This document shows positions 43,005-52,855 of a stretch of DNA of 64,000 nt, piece after piece. The stretch is from NCBI RefSeq assembly GCF_027214025.1, contig NZ_JAPWHB010000008.1:1-64000 (forward strand), written 5' to 3'. This DNA is from Parahoeflea alexandrii. GTDB taxonomy: Bacteria; Pseudomonadota; Alphaproteobacteria; Rhizobiales; Rhizobiaceae. Position 1 is the stretch's first letter. The number at the start of each line of letters is the position of its first letter. The translations under genes and the position numbers were made by a program. The notes below the pieces were generated by a model. That model was not told where the DNA came from, ran no database searches, and saw only the letters and a list, made by a program, of their open reading frames with translations.

Positions 43005-43667
43005 TTATGCCTTTATCTTGAGGAGGTCGAGAGCCCGGTCGTAGCCTTCGCCGGGTCGGGTCACGTCGAATGCCACGGTCTGCATGCCCGCAGCCGCGGC
43101 TCCGCGGATGTTCTTCATCTGATCGTCGACGAAGACGCACTCCGCCGCCTGGATCCCCAGGCCATCGGTGATGAAGCCGTAGGCGCGAGGGTCGGGCTTG
43201 AGGATGCCGGTATAGGTGGCGTCTACAATCAGTTCGAAAGCGGCGAGAAACGGCAGCCGGTCGCGGAAATCAGCGCCGTAGAACAGGTCGAGCTCATTGG
43301 ACAGAATTGCCAGCCTGCACCCGGCATCGCGTGCCTTGCCGATTGCCGCCAGCGCTTCCGGCCTTATCACCGCAGCCGGATCGGCTCCGCGCACCCGGCC
43401 GACGAATTCGGCGAACTCGGTCCACTCTTCGCCGATCAACGCGCCGGTCTCGCGCATTCTGAGTGCCCAGTAGTCGCGCTCGCTCATCTCGCCCGCCTGC
43501 ATCGCCCGCCAGGCCGCGTCGCCATTGGGGTCGAAGGGGCCGCGCCATTCGAGTGTGCCTGGCGCAAGGCCGAGGGCCTTTTCGGACAGATCATGCGTCT
43601 CGAACAGGGTTTTCGAGATAACGCCGCCGAAATCGAGAACCAGCGCCCGGCTCACAGTTTGATCCAT
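43005..43667 (-). CDS. HAD-superfamily hydrolase (subfamily IA)
   Basis: 220 residues. Motif I is LVLDFGGVI, with a single nucleophile Asp (the usual second Asp is Gly in DFGGV, as in several HAD-IA members); motif II LAILSNE, motif III Lys in GILKPDPRAYGF, motif IV CVFVDDQMKNI. It likely dephosphorylates or dehalogenates a small metabolite. It overlaps the ALDH gene by 16 bp and precedes the aminotransferase by 3 bp, so all three are cotranslated. Substrate unknown. Confidence 0.8.
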   Translation of the reverse strand: MDQTVSRALVLDFGGVISKTLFETHDLSEKALGLAPGTLEWRGPFDPNGDAAWRAMQAGEMSERDYWALRMRETGALIGEEWTEFAEFVGRVRGADPAAVIRPEALAAIGKARDAGCRLAILSNELDLFYGADFRDRLPFLAAFELIVDATYTGILKPDPRAYGFITDGLGIQAAECVFVDDQMKNIRGAAAAGMQTVAFDVTRPGEGYDRALDLLKIKA

Positions 43668-45136
43668 GCGGTCTTGAGGTCGAGATACTTGTCAAAGGCG
43701 TGCAGCGATTTGTCGTGGCCGTTTCCCGATTGCTTGACGCCGCCGAGCGGTACGGTCATGTCGGAGCCGCCATAGGTGTTGACGTGGACGATCCCGGCCT
43801 TGATCCGCCGGATCATCCGGTGGGCGCGCGACAGGTTGGCCGTCCAGACGGCGGCCGCCAGTCCGTAATCGGTGCCGTTGGCGAGGGCTATGGCCTCGTC
43901 CTCGGTATCGAAAGGCATGACCGCAAGCACAGGTCCGAAGACCTCGTCCCGGGCCAGCCGGTCTTCCGGGCGGACACCGGCAACAATTGTGGGCGCCATG
44001 TAGAAGCCGCCGGTGTCCTCGAGAATACGGGTACCTCCGGTGACGATCCGGCGTCCGGCCTGGCGCGCTTCAGCGACGAAGTTCAGGTTCTTTTCGAGCT
44101 GGGCGTGCGAGTTGATCGCTCCGGCGGCGGTCGCCGGATCGAGCGGATCGCCGACCGTCATCGCGTTCGCGACCGCTGCGAGCTTGTCGACAAAGGCATC
44201 ATGAATCGTCCGCTCCACCAGGATGCGCGATCCTGCGATGCAGACCTGTCCGGAATTGCGGAAGATGCCGTGGGCGGAGACCTTGGCAGCCTCATCAAGA
44301 TCGGGCGCGTCGGCAAAGACGATGTTCGGCGACTTGCCGCCAAGCTCCAGATAGACGCGCTTGAGATTGGACCGCGCCGACGCTTCCAGCAACCGCCGGC
44401 CCGTTGCGCCCGATCCGGTGAAGACCAGAACATCGACATCGCTGGATTCGGCTATTGCCGCGCCGACGACGGAACCTTCTCCGGTCACCACATTGAGCAC
44501 ACCAGCCGGTATTCCGGCGTCGAGCGCCAGTTCCGCGATGCGTAGCAGCGTCAGCGAGGCGGTTTCCGCCGGCTTGAGCACCACCGTGCAGCCGGTCGCC
44601 AGCGCCGGGCCCAGCTTCCAGGCGCCGATCATCAGCGGAAAATTCCAGGGCACGATCGCTCCCACCACGCCCGCGGGCTCGCGGTGGACAAGGCCGAGTG
44701 TGCCAGGTCCGGTCGGGGCGATCTCGCCATGCAGCTTGTCTGCCGCCTCGGCATAGTAGCGGATCGTGGCGGCGGCCGACAGTGGTTCGGCCTTCAGGGC
44801 CATCCCGATCTCGGTTCCATTGTTGCGGACGCCGAGAACGGCGAGTTCCATGGCATGAGCCTCGATCAGACCTGCCCACCGCAGCAGCACCGCCTTGCGC
44901 GCGGCGGGCGCCAGATCGGACCAGCGGCCGTCGTCAAAGGCTCGCCGGGCAGCTGAAATGGCGGCTTGCGCATCATCGCCGGTTCCGCGCGGCATCGTCG
45001 TCAGCCTGCGGCCGTCGGCCGGCGAGATCACGTCCATGGTGGCGCCATCGGACGCCGCCCGTCGTTCCCCGTCTATGACGTGCGCGGCGGGGGGCACGGG
45101 CGCTGACCGGAGGGACGCAAGTTCAGTGAGATCCAT
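43652..45136 (-). CDS. NAD(P)-dependent aldehyde dehydrogenase
   Basis: 494 residues, the canonical ALDH length. Catalytic elements: VPWNFPLMIGAWKLGPALAT, FTGSGATGRRLLEAS, general-base Glu in YLELGGKSPN and nucleophile Cys in NSGQVCIAGSRILVE; the C-terminal VPLGGVKQSGNGHDKSLHAF follows. It is a hydrolytic (acid-forming) type, unlike the BMC-locus enzyme. It is the first gene of the operon with HAD and aminotransferase genes, probably oxidising an omega-amino- or semialdehyde. Confidence 0.9.
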   Translation of the reverse strand: MDLTELASLRSAPVPPAAHVIDGERRAASDGATMDVISPADGRRLTTMPRGTGDDAQAAISAARRAFDDGRWSDLAPAARKAVLLRWAGLIEAHAMELAVLGVRNNGTEIGMALKAEPLSAAATIRYYAEAADKLHGEIAPTGPGTLGLVHREPAGVVGAIVPWNFPLMIGAWKLGPALATGCTVVLKPAETASLTLLRIAELALDAGIPAGVLNVVTGEGSVVGAAIAESSDVDVLVFTGSGATGRRLLEASARSNLKRVYLELGGKSPNIVFADAPDLDEAAKVSAHGIFRNSGQVCIAGSRILVERTIHDAFVDKLAAVANAMTVGDPLDPATAAGAINSHAQLEKNLNFVAEARQAGRRIVTGGTRILEDTGGFYMAPTIVAGVRPEDRLARDEVFGPVLAVMPFDTEDEAIALANGTDYGLAAAVWTANLSRAHRMIRRIKAGIVHVNTYGGSDMTVPLGGVKQSGNGHDKSLHAFDKYLDLKTAWIKL

Positions 45137-45327
45137 TTCGGAACAATCCGTATCGGTTTATTATATACACCAGCGTTTCAAATATTCTGTCCCGCTTCGC
45201 CCTTGATGTCAATCGGGCAGGTCAGGCTCTGCCGGCGGACAACCCAGCGCCGCCCGAAAAGTGGCGCGCCAACCAGTTCCCGGGTCCGCCATGTGCGACT
45301 GCGATCGTCAGACCGCCGCCGACAGGC

Positions 45328-46137
45328 TCAAGCCGATCCGTCCGGCAGCGATGACAGGGTCTTTCTGACGGTTTCGGGATAGCCGGCCGGTTGCGTTCCT
45401 CCGGTGCCGGACGTGATCACCTGCGCCGTGCGGAGCACCGCGTCGACGATCTTGTCGCGCAAGGCTTCGGTCATGCGGTGCGAGGGCGTCGCCACGGCGA
45501 CGGCTCCGCAAGCGAACCCGGTCTTGTCGAAATAGGGAGCGGCGATGCCATAGACGTCGATTTCGTTGGTCTGGTCGGTTTCCCCGAACCCGGTCCGCCG
45601 CGCGGTCTCGATGAGTGCATTGAGCCTGCCGGGATCGGTCAGTGTGAAAGATGTCTTGCCGTCAAGGGGGCCTGTAAGCACGCGGGCGGACAGCTCTTCG
45701 GTCCCGAAGGCGAGCGTGGCGATGCCCGAGGCCGTGGCATGGAACGGCAGGACCTCGCCGACAACCAGGGAAACACGGTTCGCCTTGCTGCTCTCGCAGA
45801 TTCCGACCGTGGCCAGCGCCCGGCCCGAAATCAGCGAAGCGTGGGCGGTTTCGCCGGTTTCCTGCGCCAGGAGATCGAGTTCGGGCTGCAGCACCGAGGC
45901 AAAGGGAAAGGCCTTCTCCCTGATTCGCGCCAGACGCAGGATGCCGGCGCCGAGACGATAGAGTTTCGTGTCATGACGCTGCTCCACCAGGCCTGCATCA
46001 GCCATCACGCTCAGCATCCGGTGCACGGTCGCCTTGTCGAGTCCGGACCTGCGGGCAAGGTCCGACAGGCCGATTTCGGGCTCGTTTTCAGAGAAATGAT
46101 CGAGCAGGGTCAGAGCCTTGGCGACTGTCGAAGACAT
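45328..46137 (-). CDS. IclR-family regulator
   Basis: 269 residues from ATG 46137, which has GGAAGGAAAC upstream. HTH: SSTVAKALTLLDHFSENEPE, GLSDLARRSGLDKATVHRML; effector domain with GIATLAFGTEELSARVL, EIDVYGIAAPYFD and GAVAVATPSHRM. It is divergent from the tct operon and flanks the ALDH operon on its other side, so it may control one or both. Palindromic and repeated elements lie in the intergenic gap. Confidence 0.87.
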   Translation of the reverse strand: MSSTVAKALTLLDHFSENEPEIGLSDLARRSGLDKATVHRMLSVMADAGLVEQRHDTKLYRLGAGILRLARIREKAFPFASVLQPELDLLAQETGETAHASLISGRALATVGICESSKANRVSLVVGEVLPFHATASGIATLAFGTEELSARVLTGPLDGKTSFTLTDPGRLNALIETARRTGFGETDQTNEIDVYGIAAPYFDKTGFACGAVAVATPSHRMTEALRDKIVDAVLRTAQVITSGTGGTQPAGYPETVRKTLSSLPDGSA

Positions 46138-46185
46138 GCGGTTTCCTTCCGGGTCCGGGCATATGTGCGCAACGCGGCAACGTTT

Positions 46186-46234
46186 TGTTGACAACCTCAA
46201 GGCGCCTTGCCAAGATATGAACTACTGTTGACAA
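46186..46234. promoter_or_regulatory. Control region between IclR and tctC-type genes
   Basis: TGTTGACAA occurs twice as a direct repeat (46186-46194 and 46226-46234), 40 bp apart, about four helical turns. Between them is the perfect palindrome CAAGGCGCCTTG (46198-46209). The first TTGACA could also serve as a -35 element. The arrangement suggests regulator binding over a promoter; which regulator binds is inferred. Confidence 0.45.
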
Positions 46235-46257
46235 TAATGAACCAGAGGGAAACGTCA

Positions 46258-47205
46258 ATGAAGTATGCAACTTTATTCGCGGGCACTGCGCTCTTGGCTG
46301 CAGCATTCGCCCTGCCGGTCGCACCGGCCCTGGCCGAGTATCCCGATCGTCCGGTCAGTTTCGTGGTGCCGTTCCCGCCAGGCGACCTTGAGGACGTGCT
46401 GACCAGGATGATCGCCGAAGACTTCGAGGCCGAATACGGCGTTGCCGCGGCCGTGGTGAACCGCCCGTCCGACGGCGGTCCGTTTCCGGGTGCGGCAACG
46501 GTCGCTGCGGCGCCTGCGGATGGCTACACCATCGGCTCCTTCGTGGTCGACATCCCCGTGGTCGGTCCAGAGGTCGGCGTGCCGGGTCTCAATCCGGACC
46601 CGTTCGAGCCTCTCGGGATTTTCCTGACCTATCCTTTCGTGATCGCCGCCAGCAGCGACAAGCCGTATTCGACCATGCAGGAGCTTGCAGACTATTCAAA
46701 GGAAAACGGCCAGGTGCTGGGCCATTTCGGCGCCTTCCTTCTGCCGACGCAAGCGACCTTTGCCGCGGCAAAGGAGCTGGGATTTGAATGGAAGGCGGAA
46801 GCATCGGCGGATGCGCTTGACTGCAATTCGCTGGCTTCGGGTGACTTCGACGTCGTCAACACGACCATTCAGCAGGTTCTGCCCTGCCTCGACAAGGTGA
46901 ACATCCTCGCCACCATCACTGAAAGTCCGATTTCCGTCGTTCCGGATGCACCAACGCTGGCCTCCATCGCTCCGGCTCTGAACATCTCGCTGTGGAACGG
47001 TCTGTTCGTGCACAAGGACACGCCCCAGGACGTGCGCGAAAAGATCATTGCCTCGGCCGAAAAGACCATGGCCTCGGAGCGCGCCCTGGATCTTGCCAAG
47101 CAGACCGGCGCCATCGTCTACTGGATGAATTCGGCCGATTCCGCGGCGCGAATCAAATCCGACATCGAGGTGTCGGGGCGCATCAACGCGATGATCGCCC
47201 AGTAG
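46258..47205 (+). CDS. TTT-family substrate-binding protein (TctC type)
   Basis: 315 residues with a signal peptide (KYATLFAGTALLAAAFALPV, cleavage near residue 26 at ALA-E). The mature start EYPDRPVSFVVPFPPGD and later GYTIGSFVVDIPV belong to the TctC/Bug family. The binding protein captures a carboxylate in the periplasm for the TctAB permease encoded downstream. Two mature Cys residues (LDCNSL and VLPCLD, about 31 apart) may form a disulfide. ATG 46258 has AGAGGGAAAC upstream. Confidence 0.87.
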   Translation: MKYATLFAGTALLAAAFALPVAPALAEYPDRPVSFVVPFPPGDLEDVLTRMIAEDFEAEYGVAAAVVNRPSDGGPFPGAATVAAAPADGYTIGSFVVDIPVVGPEVGVPGLNPDPFEPLGIFLTYPFVIAASSDKPYSTMQELADYSKENGQVLGHFGAFLLPTQATFAAAKELGFEWKAEASADALDCNSLASGDFDVVNTTIQQVLPCLDKVNILATITESPISVVPDAPTLASIAPALNISLWNGLFVHKDTPQDVREKIIASAEKTMASERALDLAKQTGAIVYWMNSADSAARIKSDIEVSGRINAMIAQ

Positions 47206-47329
47206 GGCAGTACCTGTCAGACCGGCTGCCATGGATGCAGCCGGTCACATCCCTGTTCCTGTTCGTCTCATTGCGTGGTTTTTGCGTTCTGTCATGACGC
47301 CGGCCACCTCAATCGCGGGGCACACCTGA

Positions 47330-47869
47330 ATGGCTGACGATGTCAGAGAAGAGCCTCACGTCTTTCCGCTCGGCCGCAAGCCCGGCGAGATGCTGTTTTG
47401 CACCCTCATGCTCGTCCTCGGCGGTCTTCTGATTGCGGCCATCGGATGGGAGACGACCTGGCTCGAAGGCAAGCGTCTTTCGGCTCAGCCGCGATTCTGG
47501 CCGACGATCTCGTTGGTCGGTGTCGTGCTCTTTGCCGGGCTCAACTGGCTGTCGCGAAGCAAGGTCGAGCGCACGCCGGGCCGCTGGGCGGAAGCCGGAA
47601 TCTGGCTGCGCTCGCTCGAATATGTCGGCTGGTACCTTCTGTATGTCTGGGCAATTCCGCTCATCGGCTATCTTCCGGCGACCGTGATCTTCTGCGCCGG
47701 CCTGACATTGCGGCTCGGCTACAGGGGCAGGGCAGTATGGGCGGCAATCGGCTTCGCGCTCTTCGTCGTTCTGTTCTTCAAAAGCGCGATGAATGTAAAG
47801 ATCCCGGGCGGCGCGCTGTATCAACTGGCGCCCGAAGGGCTCCGCTACATCCTCCTCCGTTACTTCTGA
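47330..47869 (+). CDS. TTT-family small permease (TctB type)
   Basis: 179 residues with about four membrane segments (EMLFCTLMLVLGGLLIAAIG, LVGVVLFAGLNWL, LLYVWAIPLIGYLPATVIF, AAIGFALFVVLFF). Size and topology fit TctB. It lies between the binding protein and the large permease, with 6 bp to the latter. Confidence 0.82.
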   Translation: MADDVREEPHVFPLGRKPGEMLFCTLMLVLGGLLIAAIGWETTWLEGKRLSAQPRFWPTISLVGVVLFAGLNWLSRSKVERTPGRWAEAGIWLRSLEYVGWYLLYVWAIPLIGYLPATVIFCAGLTLRLGYRGRAVWAAIGFALFVVLFFKSAMNVKIPGGALYQLAPEGLRYILLRYF

Positions 47870-47875
47870 GGCGTC

Positions 47876-49375
47876 ATGGAACTGCTTTCATCGAGTATCG
47901 ACCTCATTGCCCGCTGGGACGTCATGGCGGCGCTGCTGATCGGCTCGATCGGCGGGGTGATCGTTGGCGGACTTCCGGGTGTCGGCGCCGCGGTGGCCAT
48001 CGCCATCGTCCTGCCGGTAACCTTCTCGCTCGAACCGATCGTCGGACTGACTGCGCTGCTTGGCATCTACGGCTCGTCGATGTTCGGTGGAGCGATCCCG
48101 GCGATCCTGGTCAACACGCCCGGCACGCCGGTCAACGCGCTGACCACCTATGACGGGTATCCGATGACGCTCAGGGGCGAGGGGCAGCGGGCGTTGAGCC
48201 TTGCCTATTCGGCCTCGTTCTACGGTGCGATCTTTTCCATCGTGGCGCTGATGTTCCTGGCGCCGGTGCTCGCGAGCATCGCGCCGATGTTCGGGTCACG
48301 CGAGATCTTCCTGGCGGCGTTGCTGGGGATCACCCTTGTCATCATCACCCATCGCGGACAGGTATTGGCCGCAGGGATGCTGGCGTCCGTCGGCATCTTC
48401 CTGCAGACCATCGGCATCGAGCCAAGCGCTTACACCCAGCGTTTTACCTTCGGGCTCGGCTGGCTGCAGTCCGGCATCAATCTGATTGTCGTGGTCCTGG
48501 GGCTGTTTGCGGTCAGTCAGGCGCTGGTCCTGTTCATGGACAAGGACAAGCCGATCAAACTGCCGGATGTGGGAAGACCAAAGGTCCTGGAGCAGGTCCG
48601 TGACTTCTGGGTTTTCAAGCGGGTTGCCACCGTCGGATCGGGCTTCGGTGTCATATGCGGCATGATCCCCGGCGTCGGCGAGTTCATGTCGCAGTTCATG
48701 TCCTATGCCTACGCGCAGCGCACGTCGAAGACCCCGGAACTTTTCGGCAAGGGCAATCCGGAGGGGATCGTGGCATCGGAAGCCGCCAACAATTCGGTGC
48801 CGGCGGCGGCCATGATCCCGCTTCTGGCGCTGGGCATACCCGGCGAAGAGCTGACCGCGATGATGCTCGCCGTGTTCTACGTGCACAATGTCGTGCCGGG
48901 ACCGCAGCTGTTCGCCAACCAGATGGACTTCGTTCTGGCGCTCTATCTCTGCCTGCTGCTGCTTAACATCATCGTCGTCGTCTTCCTGTTCTTCGCCACC
49001 AGCACCTTGATGAAGGCGATGACGATCCCGAACCGTTTCCTCGGGATGATGATCCTGACCTTCAGCCTGATCGGGGTCTATTCGCTGCGCAACTCGCTGA
49101 CGGACGTGGCCATCGCTTCGGGCTTCGGAGTGTTCGGCTTCATTCTCAAGCGGCTCGATTATCCGACATCGCCGATCATTCTCGGCATCGTGCTCGGCAA
49201 GCTGATGGAGGACAAGCTGCGTACGGCGATGGCGCGGGTAACGACACCGTGGGAATTCATCGACCGGCCGATTGCCTTCATCCTGTTTACGATGATCGTT
49301 ATCGCCGTCCTGTTCCAGGGCTGGACCATCATCCAGGCCCGGCGTGAGCGCGCAAGCAAGGTATCAGATGTCTGA
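47876..49375 (+). CDS. TTT-family large permease (TctA type)
   Basis: 499 residues, about 12 membrane helices. The TctA signature IGGVIVGGLPGVGAAVAIAI is near residues 21-40, and its repeat-half counterpart GFGVICGMIPGVGEFMSQFM lies mid-protein. PGTPVNALTTYDGYPM is also conserved. It ends 8 bp inside the next gene, tying transport to the PLP enzyme. The substrate should be the compound handled by the kinase/lyase genes downstream (inference). Confidence 0.9.
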   Translation: MELLSSSIDLIARWDVMAALLIGSIGGVIVGGLPGVGAAVAIAIVLPVTFSLEPIVGLTALLGIYGSSMFGGAIPAILVNTPGTPVNALTTYDGYPMTLRGEGQRALSLAYSASFYGAIFSIVALMFLAPVLASIAPMFGSREIFLAALLGITLVIITHRGQVLAAGMLASVGIFLQTIGIEPSAYTQRFTFGLGWLQSGINLIVVVLGLFAVSQALVLFMDKDKPIKLPDVGRPKVLEQVRDFWVFKRVATVGSGFGVICGMIPGVGEFMSQFMSYAYAQRTSKTPELFGKGNPEGIVASEAANNSVPAAAMIPLLALGIPGEELTAMMLAVFYVHNVVPGPQLFANQMDFVLALYLCLLLLNIIVVVFLFFATSTLMKAMTIPNRFLGMMILTFSLIGVYSLRNSLTDVAIASGFGVFGFILKRLDYPTSPIILGIVLGKLMEDKLRTAMARVTTPWEFIDRPIAFILFTMIVIAVLFQGWTIIQARRERASKVSDV

Positions 49376-50648
49376 TCTCATGGAGCGCCGCCGGGAGCTT
49401 CTCGGACCCAACGTCTCGACCTTCTACGAGGAGCCGGTGCACATTGTTCGGGGCGATGGTGTGTGGCTGTGGGACGAGGACGGACGCCGCTATCTCGACT
49501 GCTACAACAATGTCGCCCATGTCGGGCACTGCAATCCGCGCGTTGTCGACGCGCTCTGCGCACAGGCGCGGACGCTCAACACCCATACCCGCTATCTGCA
49601 CGAAGGCATCCTCGATTATGTCGAGCGGCTCACCGCGACCTTCGACGACCCGCTGTCGACCGCAATCATGACCTGCACGGGATCCGAGGCCAACGACATC
49701 GCATTGCGCATGGCGGAGGCGATGACCGGCAACCGCGGGATCATTGCCACGGACGCGACCTATCACGGCAACACGACGCTGGTCAGCCACCTGTCGAGAA
49801 GCAACGTTCCGGCGGTGGGATTCGGCCTCGGCGAGTATCTGCGCCACGTCGAGGCGCCGGACAGTTACCGGATTGACGACCCTGACGGAAGCCGGTTTGC
49901 AGCCCATGTGGCGCGCGCGGTCGAAAACCTGCAATCGTCCGGCATCGGCGTGGCGGCGCTGATCGTCTGCCCGATCTTCCTCAACGAAGGTTTTCCGGCA
50001 CAGGCAGAAGGCTGGCTGCGACCGGCGGCCGAGGTGGTGCGCAAGGCTGGCGGGTTGCTGATCTGCGACGAGGTGCAATCCGGTTTCGGCCGCTGCGGCA
50101 GCCATTTCTGGGGTCACCAGAAACAGGGTGTGGTTCCGGATATTGTCACCATGGGCAAGCCGATGGGCAACGGCCATCCTGTCGCCGGCGTCGTCACCAC
50201 GCCCGACATCATGGCGCGGTTCAGGACATCCTTCCGCTATTTCAATACTTTTGGCGGCAATCCGGTGTCCTGCGCCGCCGCCATGGCGGTGCTCGACGAG
50301 TTGTGGGAAAAGGACCTGCAGGCCAATGCCCTGGCGATCGGGACGATGGCGCACGAGCGCCTGTCGGCGCTGGCCGAGAAGTATGAAGTCATCGGCGATG
50401 TGCGGCAGACCGGAATGGTCTTCGGCGCGGAGTTCGTCACCGACCGCGAGACGAAGCAGCCCGCATCGGATTACGCCGACCGCGTGGTCAACGCGATGCG
50501 CGCCCGCGGCATCCTGCTGTCGAAACTCGGGCGGCACAAGAACACGCTGAAGATCCGTCCACCGATGCCCTTTGCAGCCGAGCATCTGGATCTGCTGATC
50601 GAAACGCTGGACGACGTGATGTCGCAGACCTCGTTGGTGGCGCGATGA
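49368..50648 (+). CDS. Class III PLP enzyme of the AGXT2L phospho-lyase type
   Basis: 426 residues. Sequence features match ethanolamine-phosphate and phosphohydroxylysine phospho-lyases more than ordinary transaminases: [54 protein letters not shown] with the PLP Lys, [19 protein letters not shown], and LKIRPPM near the end. These lyases split a phosphorylated amino alcohol into aldehyde (or semialdehyde), ammonia and phosphate. The next gene encodes an APH-type kinase that could make that phosphate ester. Plain aminotransferase activity cannot be excluded. Confidence 0.8.
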   Translation: MSDLMERRRELLGPNVSTFYEEPVHIVRGDGVWLWDEDGRRYLDCYNNVAHVGHCNPRVVDALCAQARTLNTHTRYLHEGILDYVERLTATFDDPLSTAIMTCTGSEANDIALRMAEAMTGNRGIIATDATYHGNTTLVSHLSRSNVPAVGFGLGEYLRHVEAPDSYRIDDPDGSRFAAHVARAVENLQSSGIGVAALIVCPIFLNEGFPAQAEGWLRPAAEVVRKAGGLLICDEVQSGFGRCGSHFWGHQKQGVVPDIVTMGKPMGNGHPVAGVVTTPDIMARFRTSFRYFNTFGGNPVSCAAAMAVLDELWEKDLQANALAIGTMAHERLSALAEKYEVIGDVRQTGMVFGAEFVTDRETKQPASDYADRVVNAMRARGILLSKLGRHKNTLKIRPPMPFAAEHLDLLIETLDDVMSQTSLVAR

Positions 50649-51592
50649 GCGACGATGTCGAGCGGGCACTGGCGCTTTGGGGACTTGCGGCAATGCCGGT
50701 GCGCTTCATTGCCGGACGCGAGAACCGCGTCTACCGGGTTTCGGCCGCGCAAGGCGATTTCGCGCTTCGCCTGAAGCGACCCGGGTACCGCTCGGACGCC
50801 GAGCTTCTGTCAGAACTTCAGTGGCTTGAGGCGATGCATGCGGCAGGCGTTCACGTCCCGCGCCCGCAGCCAGCGCTATCGGGCAAGCTGCTGGAAACGA
50901 TGGGCGCGCAGCGCGTGGATGTGATCGGATGGTTGCCGGGCACACCCCTCGGTCAAAGCCGGGCACCGCTGGCGCTGGCCGATGCACCGGGCGTATTCCG
51001 CAGGCTTGGCGCGGCGATGGCAGAGCTGCACGAGGCGTGTGACAGCTGGATCAAGCCCGCCGGCTTCGAGCGAGGCGCCTGGGATATCGAGGGTTTGTTG
51101 GGCGATGCGCCGCTATGGGGCGCATTTTGGAGGAACCCGACACTCGACGCGGAGACCCGGGCGCTGTTCGAAACCTTCCGTGACATTGCCCGCAAGGATC
51201 TGGACCGTCTGGCGGAAAGCCTCGACTACGGGCTCATTCATGCCGACCTGGTGCGCGAGAACGTGCTCGTTGACGGCCAGGAGCTGCGGATGATCGATTT
51301 CGATGATGGCGGCTGGGGTTTTCGCTTGTTCGATGTGGCGACCGCGCTGTTCAAGAACAGGCATGAAGCGGGCTATGACGCACTGAAGACCGCACTGCTT
51401 GCGGGCTACCGCTCCCGCCGCTCGCTCGACACGACGGCACTGGATCTTTTCATGGCCTTGCGGGCGGTCAGCTATGTCGGCTGGATCGTGCCCCGGATCG
51501 ACGAGGATGGTTCAGGCGATCGCAACCTGCGTTACATCGAAGACGCAAGGGACCTTTGTTCAGACTATCTTCGGCAAACTCACCCAGCCTGA
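50645..51592 (+). CDS. APH-family small-molecule kinase (hydroxylysine/amino-alcohol kinase type)
   Basis: 315 residues of the aminoglycoside-phosphotransferase fold. Nucleotide-binding Lys region FALRLKRPGYRSDAELLSEL; catalytic loop GLIHADLVRENVLVDG with Asp and Asn; metal-binding IDFDDGGWGFRLFDVATAL. Relatives phosphorylate hydroxylysine, homoserine or amino-propanol. It overlaps the PLP enzyme gene by 4 bp (ATGA), so a kinase/phospho-lyase pair is likely. Antibiotic resistance is not suggested by the context. Confidence 0.82.
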   Translation: MSDDVERALALWGLAAMPVRFIAGRENRVYRVSAAQGDFALRLKRPGYRSDAELLSELQWLEAMHAAGVHVPRPQPALSGKLLETMGAQRVDVIGWLPGTPLGQSRAPLALADAPGVFRRLGAAMAELHEACDSWIKPAGFERGAWDIEGLLGDAPLWGAFWRNPTLDAETRALFETFRDIARKDLDRLAESLDYGLIHADLVRENVLVDGQELRMIDFDDGGWGFRLFDVATALFKNRHEAGYDALKTALLAGYRSRRSLDTTALDLFMALRAVSYVGWIVPRIDEDGSGDRNLRYIEDARDLCSDYLRQTHPA

Positions 51593-51610
51593 CGCAATGG
51601 AGGAGAGAGA

Positions 51611-52855
51611 ATGACAAAGACGATACTGGTGGTGGGTACCTTTGACACAAAGGCGGACGAGCTCGGCTATCTGATCGAAAAGATCAGGAGCCAGGGCGGA
51701 AACGTGCTTGCCATGGATGTCAGCGTGCTGGGTGACCCGCGCGTTCCGGTCGACGTGACAAAGCATGAGGTTGCCGGAGCCGTCGGCGAGACGATCGACG
51801 GCTTGATCGCGCTCGGCGAGGAAGGCGAAGCGTTCGAGAAGATGAGCGCCGGCGCAGCCCTGCTGACACGGAAACTGCATCGCGAAGGCCGGTTCGACGG
51901 CATGATCGCGCTTGGCGGCACGATGGGCACCGACCTGGCGCTCGATTGCGCGCAGGCCCTGCCGATCGGCGTTCCTAAATACATCGTGTCCACCGTTGCC
52001 GGATCGCCGCTGATCGCTGCGGAGCGGATGGCCGCGGACGTCCAGTTCATTCTCTGGGCCGGCGGGCTTTACGGGCTGAATCCGCTCTGCAAATCCTCGC
52101 TCAGCCAGGCTGCCGGCGCGGTTCTGGGCGCGGCGCGCGCGGCGGAACCGCCGCAATTCGACCGGCCCGTCATCGGCATGACATCGCTCGGATCGAGTTG
52201 CCTGAAATACATGAAGCGGCTGCATCCCGAGTTGACCGCACGCGGCTACGACGTCGCGGTCTTTCACACAACCGGCATGGGCGGGATGGCCTTCGAGCGG
52301 CTGGCCGCAGAAGGGGCATTCGCCTGCGTGATGGATTTCTCCCTGCAGGAACTGGTCAACATGCTGCATGGCTCGCTGGTCAGCGCCGGGGCCGACCGGC
52401 TGACCGGGGCAGGGCGCAGCGGCACACCCCAACTGGTTGCTCCCGGCGCGATGGACATCCTCGACCTCGCCGGTTGGCAGGAGATACCCGCTCGCTTCTC
52501 CGACCGGCCGTTCCACGAGCACAACCGCCTGATCAAGAGCGTCGCTTTCGATGCGGAGGAGCGACGCGCGCTGGCCCGCGAAATGGCCGATCGGCTGGCT
52601 GCTGCGAGCGGACCGACACACTTCCTTCTGCCGCTCGGCGGGATAGAAGAGTGGGACCGTGCAGGCGAGCCGGCGTACAACCCCGAGGGGCTTGCGGCTT
52701 TCACGGAAGCCGCGGAAAAGTCGCTCGACGGACGGGTTTCCTACCAGGCGCTGGATTGCCACATCAATGACGAGGCGTTTTGCCTTGCCGCGCTGGCACA
52801 TCTCGACCGCTGGGTTGCTGAAGGCCTCGTGCCGGCCGGAAAGACGGCGGCATGA
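51611..52855 (+). CDS. Tm-1-like/UPF0261 protein
   Basis: 414 residues. N-terminal domain: ILVVGTFDTKADELGYLIEK, ALGGTMGTDLAL and STVAGSPLIAAERMAADVQF; C-terminal TIM-like part: CVMDFSLQELVNMLHGSLVS and FLLPLGGIEEWDRAGEPAYN. The N-terminal half is related to the ATP-binding part of plant Tm-1. In bacteria this family often accompanies catabolic operons, and its reaction here is unknown. AGGAGAGAG precedes the ATG; the following SDR gene overlaps by 4 bp. Confidence 0.8.
   Translation: MTKTILVVGTFDTKADELGYLIEKIRSQGGNVLAMDVSVLGDPRVPVDVTKHEVAGAVGETIDGLIALGEEGEAFEKMSAGAALLTRKLHREGRFDGMIALGGTMGTDLALDCAQALPIGVPKYIVSTVAGSPLIAAERMAADVQFILWAGGLYGLNPLCKSSLSQAAGAVLGAARAAEPPQFDRPVIGMTSLGSSCLKYMKRLHPELTARGYDVAVFHTTGMGGMAFERLAAEGAFACVMDFSLQELVNMLHGSLVSAGADRLTGAGRSGTPQLVAPGAMDILDLAGWQEIPARFSDRPFHEHNRLIKSVAFDAEERRALAREMADRLAAASGPTHFLLPLGGIEEWDRAGEPAYNPEGLAAFTEAAEKSLDGRVSYQALDCHINDEAFCLAALAHLDRWVAEGLVPAGKTAA

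Noticed and set aside
41478-43775. Very long open frame on the plus strand opposite the aminotransferase and HAD genes
   Set aside because: It is a high-GC shadow of two well-supported minus-strand genes; only its first ~15 codons (IS5 remnant) carry recognisable similarity.
50645-51592. Aminoglycoside resistance gene
   Set aside because: The APH fold is shared by many metabolite kinases, and coupling to a phospho-lyase-type PLP enzyme points to catabolism.
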